9,611 bases of DNA, from assembly GCA_945291235.1 (NCBI GenBank), contig CALYQY010000085.1, positions 1 to 9,611 of the forward strand, in the 5' to 3' direction. The translations under genes were made by a program, and so were the position numbers. This document shows, piece by piece, positions 1 through 7,416 of the stretch (its first letter is position 1; every line of letters begins with the position of its first letter). The DNA comes from an uncultured Gilliamella sp. GTDB taxonomy: Bacteria > Pseudomonadota > Gammaproteobacteria > Enterobacterales > Enterobacteriaceae. The notes under the pieces are model-generated. The model was not told the origin of the DNA and searched no databases. It saw nothing but the letters and a program-made list of their open reading frames with translations.

Positions 1-191
1 AATTAGTTAGTAGCGAACCGGGTAAAATCTTTTTGCTGTTGATGATATGCTTACCGATTTGGTGTGGATTATTACAAATTTTGAGTATGTTGCATCATTT
101 TAAAATTTATCCTAAACGTGGGAAACTCATTATTGTTGGATTAGCACTAGCTTGGACTATTCACGCCATATTTATTTTGTTTATCAAATAG
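1..191 (+). CDS. frdD: Fumarate reductase membrane anchor subunit D, C-terminal part (5' end outside window)
   Basis: The frame ending at the TAG at 189-191 is open back to the window edge and gives 62 C-terminal residues. They hold two hydrophobic helices, visible residues about 9-30 and 42-61, joined by a short basic loop (KIYPKRGK). They align without gaps to the last two helices of E. coli FrdD as I remember it: GKIFLLLMICLPIWCGL here against GRVFLFLMIVLPLWCGL, then a shared FKI/LKI and a GK...GLA stretch. FrdC and FrdD anchor the FrdA/FrdB catalytic dimer in the inner membrane and pass electrons from menaquinol to fumarate in anaerobic respiration. In this family frdD ends the frdABCD operon, which fits the hairpin just downstream. 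One oddity: E. coli has HRMHH straight after the CGL, and this protein has LQILS. The identification rests on a short fragment, but the helix-1 match is strong. Confidence 0.83.
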   Translation, partial: LVSSEPGKIFLLLMICLPIWCGLLQILSMLHHFKIYPKRGKLIIVGLALAWTIHAIFILFIK

Positions 192-221
192 TATTTCGAT
201 TCTTCTACAGCTAATATTAAC

Positions 222-250
222 ATTAGCGTTATATGAAATAACGCTAATTT
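222..250. terminator. Hairpin terminator between two convergent genes
   Basis: ATTAGCGTTAT (222-232) and ATAACGCTAAT (238-248) form a perfect 11-bp stem around a 5-base loop. On the plus strand only a short T run (248-250, TTT) follows, and on the minus strand a TTA-rich run follows. The hairpin lies 31 bases after the frdD stop and 12 bases beyond the stop of the opposing gene, where a shared bidirectional terminator would be expected. The weak U tract leaves its efficiency uncertain. Confidence 0.65.
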
Positions 251-260
251 AATGTAAAAA

Positions 261-1121
261 TTAATAATATGTAATTTTTCTAACAATAGTTGATTGTTTG
301 TTTTCTTGAAATTTATTAACTTTACTTGCTGAAAGCCAATCGTGTTTATCATTGAAAGTTAACAATTGAATCAGATAATTAGCCGATTCTTTACCATTGG
401 TAAACTCATTAGATTGTATCGTAGTAAGTTGATTATTATCATATTGGTATGAGTAATTATTTTCTTTTTGCAACCCATTACTAAATTGAGAAATCATTTT
501 AGCAAGTTTTTGATCTTGATACTCAAAAACAAATGATGATGCTCCACTCAAGTCTTTACCAGTATATTGACTATTTTTATCCGTTTCTTTCAATTGCCAT
601 TGAACACGCTTATTAATCAAGCAATTATTATTGTCGTATTGATAGCTATCATTTTGAATAAAGATAAAATCAACCGCTTTTTTAACTTGATGAGACTGAA
701 TAATTTTACCTTCTTTATCCGTCGTAAACTGCGTAATACTATTGGTTTTATCTTCAAAATCTTCAATAATGTTTTCCCAACCAGTATTTATTTTTTGAAG
801 ATGTTCAGAGTACAACTGCTTATTTTGATCCGAATAAAGTTCATAATGGCTTAGCTGGATTAATCCTTCAGGATCATAGTCTAAAGTGTGATGAGCTGTC
901 GTTTGATAAGCTGGCTCGTCTGTTTTAGTATTCACTATCGTTCTAATTTCTTGTTTGACACCTTTTGCTGAAGTTTCAATATAATCATAAAGTTGAAAAA
1001 TATAATTATTGGCTTCAACTTGATTTTGTGTGATATTATCACCACAATTTAATGCTAAAGTATTAGTTGAAATCAATGCTATCAACGGCATTGCTATAAA
1101 AGGTAACTTTATTTTTTGCAT
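261..1121 (-). CDS. Exported protein of unknown function, possibly YnfC-like (UPF0257)
   Basis: This is a 286-residue protein. Residues 1-23 look like a signal peptide: a short basic start (MQKIK), a hydrophobic core and a TLA-LN cleavage site after Ala23. The mature part is polar, rich in Gln, Asn, Lys and Tyr, and has repeated YxYDNN-type strands (about 160-166 and 224-230), suggesting a beta-rich periplasmic or surface protein. There are only two cysteines, Cys26 and Cys167, which could form a disulfide. The residues before Cys26 (ALN) are a poor lipobox. Several short stretches recall E. coli lipoprotein YnfC from memory: KGVKQ near the start, YQYDNN in the middle, and an ending TYY against DYY. 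This similarity is weak. The gene starts 58 bases after the yejF stop on the same strand with no hairpin between, so it is probably the last gene of the yej transcript. The ribosome site is poor: AAGAG lies about 14 bases before ATG. Confidence 0.8.
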   Translation of the reverse strand: MQKIKLPFIAMPLIALISTNTLALNCGDNITQNQVEANNYIFQLYDYIETSAKGVKQEIRTIVNTKTDEPAYQTTAHHTLDYDPEGLIQLSHYELYSDQNKQLYSEHLQKINTGWENIIEDFEDKTNSITQFTTDKEGKIIQSHQVKKAVDFIFIQNDSYQYDNNNCLINKRVQWQLKETDKNSQYTGKDLSGASSFVFEYQDQKLAKMISQFSNGLQKENNYSYQYDNNQLTTIQSNEFTNGKESANYLIQLLTFNDKHDWLSASKVNKFQENKQSTIVRKITYY

Positions 1122-1179
1122 AATTTATTAATAAACTCTTTGTTTAAATAAGTTATAAATATTGCTAGTGACAATTTTA

Positions 1180-2898
1180 TTAATCTTTTCGCATTAATAA
1201 GGCATCACCCCAATCGACTTTATTTTTGAACTTTTGATCATCTTTTTCTTCTTGCTCATTCATTTTTTCAGAATAAAGCAATGTTTTATTTTTAGACTTT
1301 AACCTAGCAGGTTTATCCCAAAAAGATAATAAAGTTTTAGTATATTCGTTTTCTGGTTCAAAGAAGATTTTTTCTCTTGCGCCTTGTTCTATAACTCGAC
1401 CATCTTGCATTACAACCACTTGATGGCACATTGAATAAATGACACCGAGGTCATGACTGATAAACAGATAACTTAATTGATATTTTTCTTGTAATGATTT
1501 GAGTAAATTTATAATTTGTTGTTGAGTGGTATGATCTAACGACGAAGTCGGTTCATCAAGAATCAGTAATTCAGGTTGTAAAATCAATGCTCTAGCAATA
1601 GCAATTCGTTGACGTTGTCCGCCTGAAAACTCCATTGGATTTCGAAAGCGCATATTAGGTTCTAAACCAACTTCAGACATAATATCAATAACGGCTTGTT
1701 CACATTCTTTTTTACTGAGTTTTTTATGTGTTAGTAAACCTTCACTTATAATTTGTTCAACATTGAAACGTGGGTTAAGAGAAGAAAAAGGGTCTTGAAA
1801 TACGACTTGAATTCGGCTACGAAATGGTAGTAATTTTTTACCCGATAAGTTATGTATTGGATGACTATCGAATAAAATATCACCTTGTGATTTAATCAGG
1901 CGTAAAATAGCTAGTGCTGTTGTACTTTTGCCAGATCCAGATTCACCAACAATCCCGACTGTTTCTCCTTGATGAAGAGTAAAACCAACATTATCCACAA
2001 TTTTTTTCTTTTTACTGCTAAATAATCTTTTTTGAGTTATGACTTCAACATTTAGACGATTGACATTGAGCAGGATACCTGGAATCTCAGGTAATGGCAT
2101 TGGCTCACCACTAGGTTCAGCATTTAATAGTGTTTGGGTATAGTTATGTTGTGGACGTAAAAAAATACGCTGTTTATTATTATATTCAACAATTTTACCT
2201 TGTTGCATCACCGCCACTTTGTCAGCTAATTTTTTCACAATAGCTAAATTATGCGAAATAAACAACATACTCATATTTAATTCTGTCTTTAACTCCTTGA
2301 GTAATTGAATAATTTGCGCTTGAACTGACACATCTAAAGCTGTAGTTGGCTCGTCAGCAATTAATAATTTAGGATGTGTTAATATTGCCATAGCAATCAT
2401 AACACGTTGTCTTTCACCACCAGATAATTGATGAGGATAGGCTGACAATCTATTTTTAGGTTCTTTTATTCCGACCCGATCAAGATATTGCAATATTTCG
2501 CTTCTGGCCTCGTTACGTCGCATGCCTCGATGTAATGACAAAACTTCATACAGTTGTTTTTCAACCGTATGCAGAGGATTAAGTGATACCATGGGTTCTT
2601 GGAAAATCATGCTGATCTGATTTCCACGAATTTTTCTTAACTGTTTTTCTGGTGCATGTAGTAATGATTTTCCTTCAAAAAGGATATCTCCAGTTGGATA
2701 TATCACTTGTTCTTTGCGTAGCAAACGTAATATTGATAATGAAGTAATACTTTTGCCAGAACCTGATTCCCCCACTAATGCCAGTGTCTCTTGTTCATCG
2801 ATATCAAAATTAATATTGCTAACCACTTGCGAAATTGATTGAGCATAACCTTTAAAAGCAATACTCAAATCCTGTACAGATAATAAAGTGGAACTCAT
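1180..2898 (-). CDS. yejF: Peptide ABC importer, fused double ATP-binding subunit YejF
   Basis: This 572-residue protein contains two ABC ATPase domains in tandem and should power the YejABEF importer from the cytoplasmic face. Domain 1 (about 4-260) has Walker A GESGSGKS at 43-50, signature LSGGERQ at 158-164, Walker B LLIADEP at 178-184 and switch His216. Domain 2 (about 276-525) has GESGSGKS at 318-325, FSGGQRQ at 424-430, LLILDEP at 445-451 and His482. All nucleotide-contacting motifs are intact in both halves. The sequence follows E. coli YejF closely, including EPMVSLNPLH in the Q-loop of domain 1. The E. coli protein, as I recall, has 529 residues and stops just after the second domain. 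Here about 45 extra charged residues follow, ending GDALLMRKD. The start codon overlaps the yejE stop (ATGA, 2895-2898), and a strong AAAGGAG at 2906-2912 sits 7 bases before it. Confidence 0.96.
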   Translation of the reverse strand: MSSTLLSVQDLSIAFKGYAQSISQVVSNINFDIDEQETLALVGESGSGKSITSLSILRLLRKEQVIYPTGDILFEGKSLLHAPEKQLRKIRGNQISMIFQEPMVSLNPLHTVEKQLYEVLSLHRGMRRNEARSEILQYLDRVGIKEPKNRLSAYPHQLSGGERQRVMIAMAILTHPKLLIADEPTTALDVSVQAQIIQLLKELKTELNMSMLFISHNLAIVKKLADKVAVMQQGKIVEYNNKQRIFLRPQHNYTQTLLNAEPSGEPMPLPEIPGILLNVNRLNVEVITQKRLFSSKKKKIVDNVGFTLHQGETVGIVGESGSGKSTTALAILRLIKSQGDILFDSHPIHNLSGKKLLPFRSRIQVVFQDPFSSLNPRFNVEQIISEGLLTHKKLSKKECEQAVIDIMSEVGLEPNMRFRNPMEFSGGQRQRIAIARALILQPELLILDEPTSSLDHTTQQQIINLLKSLQEKYQLSYLFISHDLGVIYSMCHQVVVMQDGRVIEQGAREKIFFEPENEYTKTLLSFWDKPARLKSKNKTLLYSEKMNEQEEKDDQKFKNKVDWGDALLMRKD

Positions 2899-3926
2899 TG
2901 ATACACTCCTTTGTTTGGATCAAATGCATCCCTTACTGCTTCACCAATAAAAATTAACAGTGAAAGCAGAGTTGCAATAATTAAAAATGAACTAATTCCT
3001 AGCCAAGGGGCTTGTAAATTATTTTTACCTTGTAACAATAAACGCCCTAAAGATGGTGAGTCAATGGGTAAACCAAAACCTAAAAAATCGAGCGATGTTA
3101 ATGTTGTAATTGAGCCACAAAGAATGAAAGGTAAAAAAGTTAATGTTGCCACCATTGCATTAGGTAATATATGACGGAACATTATTTTACTATCACTAAT
3201 ACCCATTGCTTTTGCTGCTCGAATATAATCAAAATTACGTGTTCGTAAATATTCCGTTCTCACAATACCAGCTAAACCCATCCAACCAAATAATACAGTT
3301 ATACCAAGTAACCACCAAAAATCGAGAGGTAGAATACTGGCTAATAAGATAATCACAAATAACTCAGGTAAACCACACCAAATTTCAATAAATCGTTGAC
3401 CTATTAAATCTACCTTACCACCGTAAAAACCTTGGATTGCACCAATTATTATTCCAATAATAGTGGTAAATAAAGTTAACAGAATGGCAAAAAACATCGA
3501 TATGCGAAATCCATATAGAATATTGGCTAATACATCAAATCCTGCATCGGTAGTACCTAACCAATGCGATGCAGAAGGTGGCGTTGGAAAAGTACTTTGA
3601 GTATCATAGATTAACGTATTATATGTATATCGGAATAGTGGCCATAAAATCCAACCATCTTGTTCTATTTGATTTTGTACCTGAGGATCTAAGTAATTAG
3701 TTTGAGTGTCCAATTGTCCACCGAACTCTGTTTCAGGATAAAAATGGAAGATAGGTGAATAATAATTATCCTGATATTTAATGAAAATCGGTCTGTCATT
3801 CACAATAAAATCAGAAAACAAACTAATAATAAAGAAAATTAAAAAAACCCAAAGCGAATAGTAACCACGACGATTATGTTTGAATCGCTGCCAGCGTTGT
3901 TGATTGATAGAATAATGCATGGTCAT
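2895..3926 (-). CDS. yejE: Peptide ABC importer, inner-membrane permease YejE
   Basis: This is a 343-residue permease of the binding-protein-dependent family, close to E. coli YejE in length (about 341) and sequence. One N-terminal membrane helix (about 23-43) is followed by a periplasmic region to about residue 140, then about five helices (near 142-165, 187-199, 203-222, 256-278 and 311-333). The cytoplasmic EAA loop that docks on the ATPase is at about 224-256, with YIRAAKAMGIS in its centre. Near-identical blocks to E. coli include HNRRGY near the start, GGKVDLIGQRFIE at 169-181 and GEAVRDAFDPNK at 328-339. It should pair with YejB to form the translocation pore. Its ATG overlaps the yejB TAA by one base, with GAGG (3937-3940) 10 bases upstream. 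A second ATG two codons later is possible, but the first fits the coupling better. Confidence 0.96.
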   Translation of the reverse strand: MTMHYSINQQRWQRFKHNRRGYYSLWVFLIFFIISLFSDFIVNDRPIFIKYQDNYYSPIFHFYPETEFGGQLDTQTNYLDPQVQNQIEQDGWILWPLFRYTYNTLIYDTQSTFPTPPSASHWLGTTDAGFDVLANILYGFRISMFFAILLTLFTTIIGIIIGAIQGFYGGKVDLIGQRFIEIWCGLPELFVIILLASILPLDFWWLLGITVLFGWMGLAGIVRTEYLRTRNFDYIRAAKAMGISDSKIMFRHILPNAMVATLTFLPFILCGSITTLTSLDFLGFGLPIDSPSLGRLLLQGKNNLQAPWLGISSFLIIATLLSLLIFIGEAVRDAFDPNKGVYQ

Positions 3927-5014
3927 TAGTTACGAGCCTCAAAGTCAATACGTGGATCAATCATCATATAAGATAAATCGCATAACAATTTGGTGATGAG
4001 TCCAATTAGAGTAAATATATAAAGTGAACCAAAGATTACCGGGTAGTCGCGTTGTATAATCGCTTCATAACCTAATAATCCAAGGCCATTAAGTGAAAAA
4101 ATAATTTCAGTTAATAACGAGCCAGTAAACAAAATACCAATAAATGCCGCAGGAAAGCCTGAAACAATAAGTAACGTGGCATTGCGAAAAACGTGTTTGT
4201 ATAAGATTGCACTTTCAGTTAATCCTTTTGCTCGAGCAGTAATGACATACTGTTTACGGATCTCGTCTAAAAATGAGTTTTTAGTCAACATTGTCAGTGA
4301 TGCAAATCCGCTGATCACCATAGCAATAGTTGGCAAACAAATATGCCAAGCATAATCTTTTACTTTTCCCCAAAAATCTAATTGGGCAAAATCATTCGAA
4401 ATCAATCCTCGCAACGGAAAGATATCCCAATAACTCCCCCCAGCAAATAAAACTATTAATAAAATTGCTAGCAAAAAAGCAGGTATTGCATATCCAATAA
4501 TAATTAAGGTACTAGACCAAAAGTCAAAAGCTGAACCATCTTTTACAGCTTTGCGTATACCTAACGGAATCGAGATAATATAAATAATTAACGTACTCCA
4601 CAGCCCCAATGAAATAGAGACAGGTAGACTTTTGCCAATTAACCCTAAAACAGATTCACTCTTGAAAAAACTATTACCAAAATCAAATAAAACGTATTTT
4701 TTTAATGTTTCAAAATAACGTTCAAATATTGGTTTATCAAAACCAAACTGTTTTTCAATCATGGCAACAACTTGGGGATCAAGTCCTCGTGCACCTCGAT
4801 AATTTGATTCACTTTTTTGATGCAGCGATAATGAAGACGAACTATCTCCGCCAGGCAATAAACTTTGACCTGCATTTGGACCACTTTCAAGCATAGCTAA
4901 AGCTTGATCAACCGGCCCTCCAGGAGCTACTTGTACAATAAAAAAATTGATAGTCAAAATAACAAACAACGTAGGAATGATAAGTAACAAACGTCGGATT
5001 AAGTAATTTAACAT
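3926..5014 (-). CDS. yejB: Peptide ABC importer, inner-membrane permease YejB
   Basis: This 362-residue DppB/OppB-type permease is close to the roughly 364 residues of E. coli YejB. Helix 1 covers about residues 9-29 and runs into APGGPVDQA, the family's usual motif after the first helix. A periplasmic segment follows with a low-complexity stretch (about 44-70, Gly/Ser-rich) and [10 protein letters not shown]. The remaining helices lie near 133-152, 168-191, 226-246, 283-305 and 327-350. The EAA loop is at about 250-280 and contains TARAKGL. The protein ends [10 protein letters not shown], as in E. coli. It forms the channel with YejE. The ATG begins one base after the yejA stop. Its AAGGA (5023-5027) lies inside the last codons of yejA, 8 bases upstream, which implies coupled translation. 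Confidence 0.96.
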   Translation of the reverse strand: MLNYLIRRLLLIIPTLFVILTINFFIVQVAPGGPVDQALAMLESGPNAGQSLLPGGDSSSSLSLHQKSESNYRGARGLDPQVVAMIEKQFGFDKPIFERYFETLKKYVLFDFGNSFFKSESVLGLIGKSLPVSISLGLWSTLIIYIISIPLGIRKAVKDGSAFDFWSSTLIIIGYAIPAFLLAILLIVLFAGGSYWDIFPLRGLISNDFAQLDFWGKVKDYAWHICLPTIAMVISGFASLTMLTKNSFLDEIRKQYVITARAKGLTESAILYKHVFRNATLLIVSGFPAAFIGILFTGSLLTEIIFSLNGLGLLGYEAIIQRDYPVIFGSLYIFTLIGLITKLLCDLSYMMIDPRIDFEARN

Positions 5015-5015
5015 A

Positions 5016-6974
5016 TTAACGTTCCTTATTTTTAGACAAATTAGCTACTTTGTCTGCATCATACCACCAACTGTCAACACCAACGGCATAAGTTGGCTGT
5101 TTGGTAGGTTGTCCAAATTTATTCCAATATGCATAATAAGTGTTAGCGTTATACCACATAGGAATCATGGGATATTCATGTGTAAGAATACGATCTAGTG
5201 CACGACCTAAAGGAATTAATGCATCTTGATTATCTACATTTTTGGTAATTTCACCAATAATTCCATCAATTGCTTTATTATGCAAACCAGAACCATTCCA
5301 TGATGAATTAAGATATTCACTTCCCCAAAGGATCATAAGATCCGAGGAAGGATACTCAACAGCATTATAGTTACGAGGCATCATGTCATAATCACGCTCA
5401 CGCATTCGACGTAAATATTGAGCTGAATCTAATGTAACAATATTCATCTTAATACCTAAACGAGCTAAATTTTGCTGAAAAGGGATCGCATATTTTATAT
5501 CATCACCAAGAAAGGTCACCAATTCAAATTCAAAAGGTTGTTGGGTTTTAGCATTAAGCAGCTTTCCATTTTCTATCTTCCAGCCTGCTTGTTTCAATAG
5601 AGCTGTCGCTTTTAATAAATTATTGCGGTTGAAACCGAGTCCATCACTTTTAGGCAACGAATAAGCATTTCCAAACGCACTTTCAGGGATAATATCTTTA
5701 AAATTTGTAAGCCATTTCAATTCTTGCTCAGTAGGAACGCCATGTGCAGCATAAATGGTATTTTCAAAAAAACTAAAAGGTCTTTTATAACTATTATAAT
5801 AATATGCGTGATTTAACCATTCAAAATCGAACGCTAATGTAATTGCCTCACGGACTTTAACATCTTGAAATAGATCTTTTTGCAAATTAAATGCTAACCA
5901 TCTGGTATCTGTTGCTGTTTGTACTGGTTTTTCCTGTTTGATAATATCATTCGAATCAAAATATTTACCTTGATATTGCGTAAACCAATTTTTGGGTTGT
6001 GACTCTCCCCGAAAATCATACTCACCTGCTTTAAAGGCTTCTAATGCAATACTGCTATCCATATAGTACTCAATACGTTTTTCATCAAAATTATCTAACC
6101 CTTTATTAACAGGTAAATCTTTTGCCCAATAGTTAGGATTTCGCTGATAAATTACATACTGCCCCATTTTATAATCGCTAATATAGTAAGGCCCACTACC
6201 AATCGGTGGTGTTGTTAATGGTTCAGAAAAATTAAGATTTTGCCAAAAATGCTTAGGAATAACTCTCATACTGCCGACAAACGAAAATAATTTTTCGCGA
6301 TCTGATTTAGGTAACTCAATACGAACTCGATAAGTATCTAGAGCCTTCACGGTAACGCCTTGATTATAGACTTTATATTGAGGCACACCTTCAGTCATAA
6401 ATTTATGAAAGGTAAACTCAACATCTTCGGCAGTTATAGGTTTACCATCTTGAAAAAGCGCTTTGGGATTAATGGAAACTTCAGCCCAACGATAGCTATC
6501 TGAATAAGTTATCGATGTTGCAATCAAGGGATAAAAACTGGTGATATCATCCGCTGTATTGGTAAAAAGGGAATCATATAAAGCGCCTGAACTTTTTTCA
6601 GGAGCACCACGACTAGCATAGCGATTAAAGTTATCAAACGATCCTATTTCAGCAAGTTTAATTACTCCACCTTTTGGTGCATCAGGATTAACATAATCTA
6701 AATGTTCAAAATTATCAGGATATTTAGGTTCACCTAACAGAGAAAAAACAGATTTATGATAAATCTGTTCACCGTTTTGATTTGAGCTATCCACATTTGC
6801 TTGGTTATCATGATCAGATAATTTACTAGACGAACTGATATCCTTGGGTTGTTCAGCTTGCTTTGATATTGTTTGTTTTTGGTCGGCATAAACAGATGAG
6901 GGAATAATTACAAATCCCATCATACAAGTAGATATGAGGATGGCGTATATGTTTTGTTTGATTTGGTTAATCAT
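5016..6974 (-). CDS. yejA: Peptide ABC importer, periplasmic binding protein YejA
   Basis: This 652-residue solute-binding protein (SBP_bac_5 family) is the ligand receptor of the YejABEF importer. In enterobacteria that importer is known to take up oligopeptides and microcin C-type peptides, and it is linked to tolerance of antimicrobial peptides. A signal peptide covers residues 1-30 (SSVYA then Asp31, a good signal peptidase I site). The binding domain starts near residue 73 and matches E. coli YejA almost throughout: [18 protein letters not shown] at 80-97, [13 protein letters not shown] at 111-123, [19 protein letters not shown] at 181-199, and later RDYDMMPR and DSWWYD near the C terminus. 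It is longer than E. coli YejA (about 604), mainly because residues 31-72 form a Gln/Ser/Asp/Asn-rich linker. AGGAA at 6985-6989 lies 10 bases before the ATG. It is the first gene of the operon. Confidence 0.96.
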   Translation of the reverse strand: MINQIKQNIYAILISTCMMGFVIIPSSVYADQKQTISKQAEQPKDISSSSKLSDHDNQANVDSSNQNGEQIYHKSVFSLLGEPKYPDNFEHLDYVNPDAPKGGVIKLAEIGSFDNFNRYASRGAPEKSSGALYDSLFTNTADDITSFYPLIATSITYSDSYRWAEVSINPKALFQDGKPITAEDVEFTFHKFMTEGVPQYKVYNQGVTVKALDTYRVRIELPKSDREKLFSFVGSMRVIPKHFWQNLNFSEPLTTPPIGSGPYYISDYKMGQYVIYQRNPNYWAKDLPVNKGLDNFDEKRIEYYMDSSIALEAFKAGEYDFRGESQPKNWFTQYQGKYFDSNDIIKQEKPVQTATDTRWLAFNLQKDLFQDVKVREAITLAFDFEWLNHAYYYNSYKRPFSFFENTIYAAHGVPTEQELKWLTNFKDIIPESAFGNAYSLPKSDGLGFNRNNLLKATALLKQAGWKIENGKLLNAKTQQPFEFELVTFLGDDIKYAIPFQQNLARLGIKMNIVTLDSAQYLRRMRERDYDMMPRNYNAVEYPSSDLMILWGSEYLNSSWNGSGLHNKAIDGIIGEITKNVDNQDALIPLGRALDRILTHEYPMIPMWYNANTYYAYWNKFGQPTKQPTYAVGVDSWWYDADKVANLSKNKER

Positions 6975-7064
6975 CCTAATTTGATTCCTGTATTTATCAA
7001 CTTTGTTTTATTTATTTTGTCAGCCTTAATTTTACCGACCTTAATTGAATTTTACCTTTTTAAT

Positions 7065-7092
7065 TTTATATTTCCATTTTGCCAAACTTCAA
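7065..7092 (-). promoter_or_regulatory. Candidate sigma-70 promoter for yejABEF
   Basis: Read on the minus strand, TTGAAG (7087-7092) is followed by 16 bases and then TATAAA (7065-7070). The boxes match the consensus at four of six and five of six positions. Transcription would start near 7058, leaving a leader of about 85 bases before the yejA ATG. The surrounding DNA is so AT-rich that chance matches are common, so this is only the best candidate by eye. Confidence 0.35.
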
Positions 7093-7167
7093 TAAAATGA
7101 GCAAAACCTAATTAATCAACTCTTAATACAGCTTTACCGAACTTTAAACTTAATCCGTTTTTTTAAG

Positions 7168-7195
7168 TTAACTAAAAATTATTCGATATTATAAT
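7168..7195 (+). promoter_or_regulatory. Candidate distal promoter for cas3
   Basis: TTAACT (7168-7173), a 16-base spacer and a perfect TATAAT (7190-7195) point toward cas3. The leader would be about 215 bases. The -35 box lies inside the imperfect palindrome at 7161-7178, so a repressor bound there could block this promoter. This is a by-eye call in AT-rich DNA. Confidence 0.3.
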
Positions 7196-7314
7196 CTATA
7201 TTTATCAGATCATAACAATACTATGCAAATATTTGACAAAAGTCTTGTTCATAATGGTTTTAAAGCATAAAAATAATTTTATACTAGATTGGTTATATTA
7301 ATTCATTTATTAAG

Positions 7315-7320
7315 TATAAT
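7315..7320 (+). promoter_or_regulatory. Candidate proximal -10 box for cas3
   Basis: This is a perfect TATAAT 96 bases before the cas3 start. No good -35 box sits 16-18 bases upstream; the 17-base position holds GTTATA, three matches of six. If it is used, it may need an activator. It competes with the candidate at 7168-7195. Confidence 0.25.
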
Positions 7321-7400
7321 TATTGTCAATGAAAAATAAGATTTTTTAAAATTGAATCAATAACAAATAATTAATTTATATCATGCCACAACAGTTTCAT

Positions 7401-7406
7401 AAAGGA
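7401..7406 (+). promoter_or_regulatory. Ribosome binding site that fixes the cas3 GTG start
   Basis: AAAGGA lies 10 bases before the GTG at 7417. An in-frame TAA at 7408-7410 rules out any earlier start, and no ATG occurs in frame before the conserved YWGK stretch that Cas3 proteins carry at their N terminus. GTG is therefore the start. Confidence 0.75.
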
Positions 7407-7416
7407 TTAATATTCA

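Larger units (their letters stand above)
6975..7416. other. AT-rich divergent intergenic region between yejA and cas3
   Basis: This 442-base spacer must contain the promoters of the yej operon (leftward) and of cas3 (rightward). I find no convincing open frame, RNA gene, CRISPR repeat or insertion sequence in it. It is strongly AT-rich with many A and T tracts. It holds candidate promoter elements listed separately and an imperfect palindrome at 7161-7178. It also holds short direct repeats: CCTTAATT at 7024-7031 and 7039-7046, AATTTTACC at 7028-7036 and 7048-7056, and TTTACCGA at 7031-7038 and 7133-7140. A TTGACA at 7233-7238 has no fitting -10 box at normal spacing. Confidence 0.7.

Noticed and set aside
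161..352. Minus-strand open frame of 63 codons across the frdD/hypothetical gene boundary
   Set aside because: It runs through the hairpin terminator, overlaps both real genes, and has no ribosome site or recognisable product.
567..854. Plus-strand open frame of 95 codons with hydrophobic stretches
   Set aside because: It lies entirely antisense to the exported-protein gene. Its hydrophobicity comes from reading AT-rich, Asn/Lys-rich codons backwards.
1044..1121. Lipoprotein signal (Cys26) on the exported protein
   Set aside because: The residues before the cysteine are Ala-Leu-Asn, and Asn at -1 does not fit a lipobox. A signal peptidase I site after Ala23 fits better.
2911..3174. Plus-strand open frame of 87 codons antisense to yejE
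   Set aside because: It lies opposite strongly conserved permease sequence, with no start context and no recognisable product.
4705..4896. Plus-strand open frame of 63 codons antisense to yejB
   Set aside because: It lies opposite the conserved N-terminal part of YejB and is a chance frame.
7233..7238. Perfect TTGACA as a cas3 -35 box
   Set aside because: At spacings of 16-18 bases the following hexamers (such as GGTTTT and GTTTTA) are poor -10 boxes, so it is not called as a promoter.
6975..7416. CRISPR array or leader next to cas3
   Set aside because: No regularly spaced repeats of 20 bases or more are present; only unrelated repeats of 8-9 bases were found.
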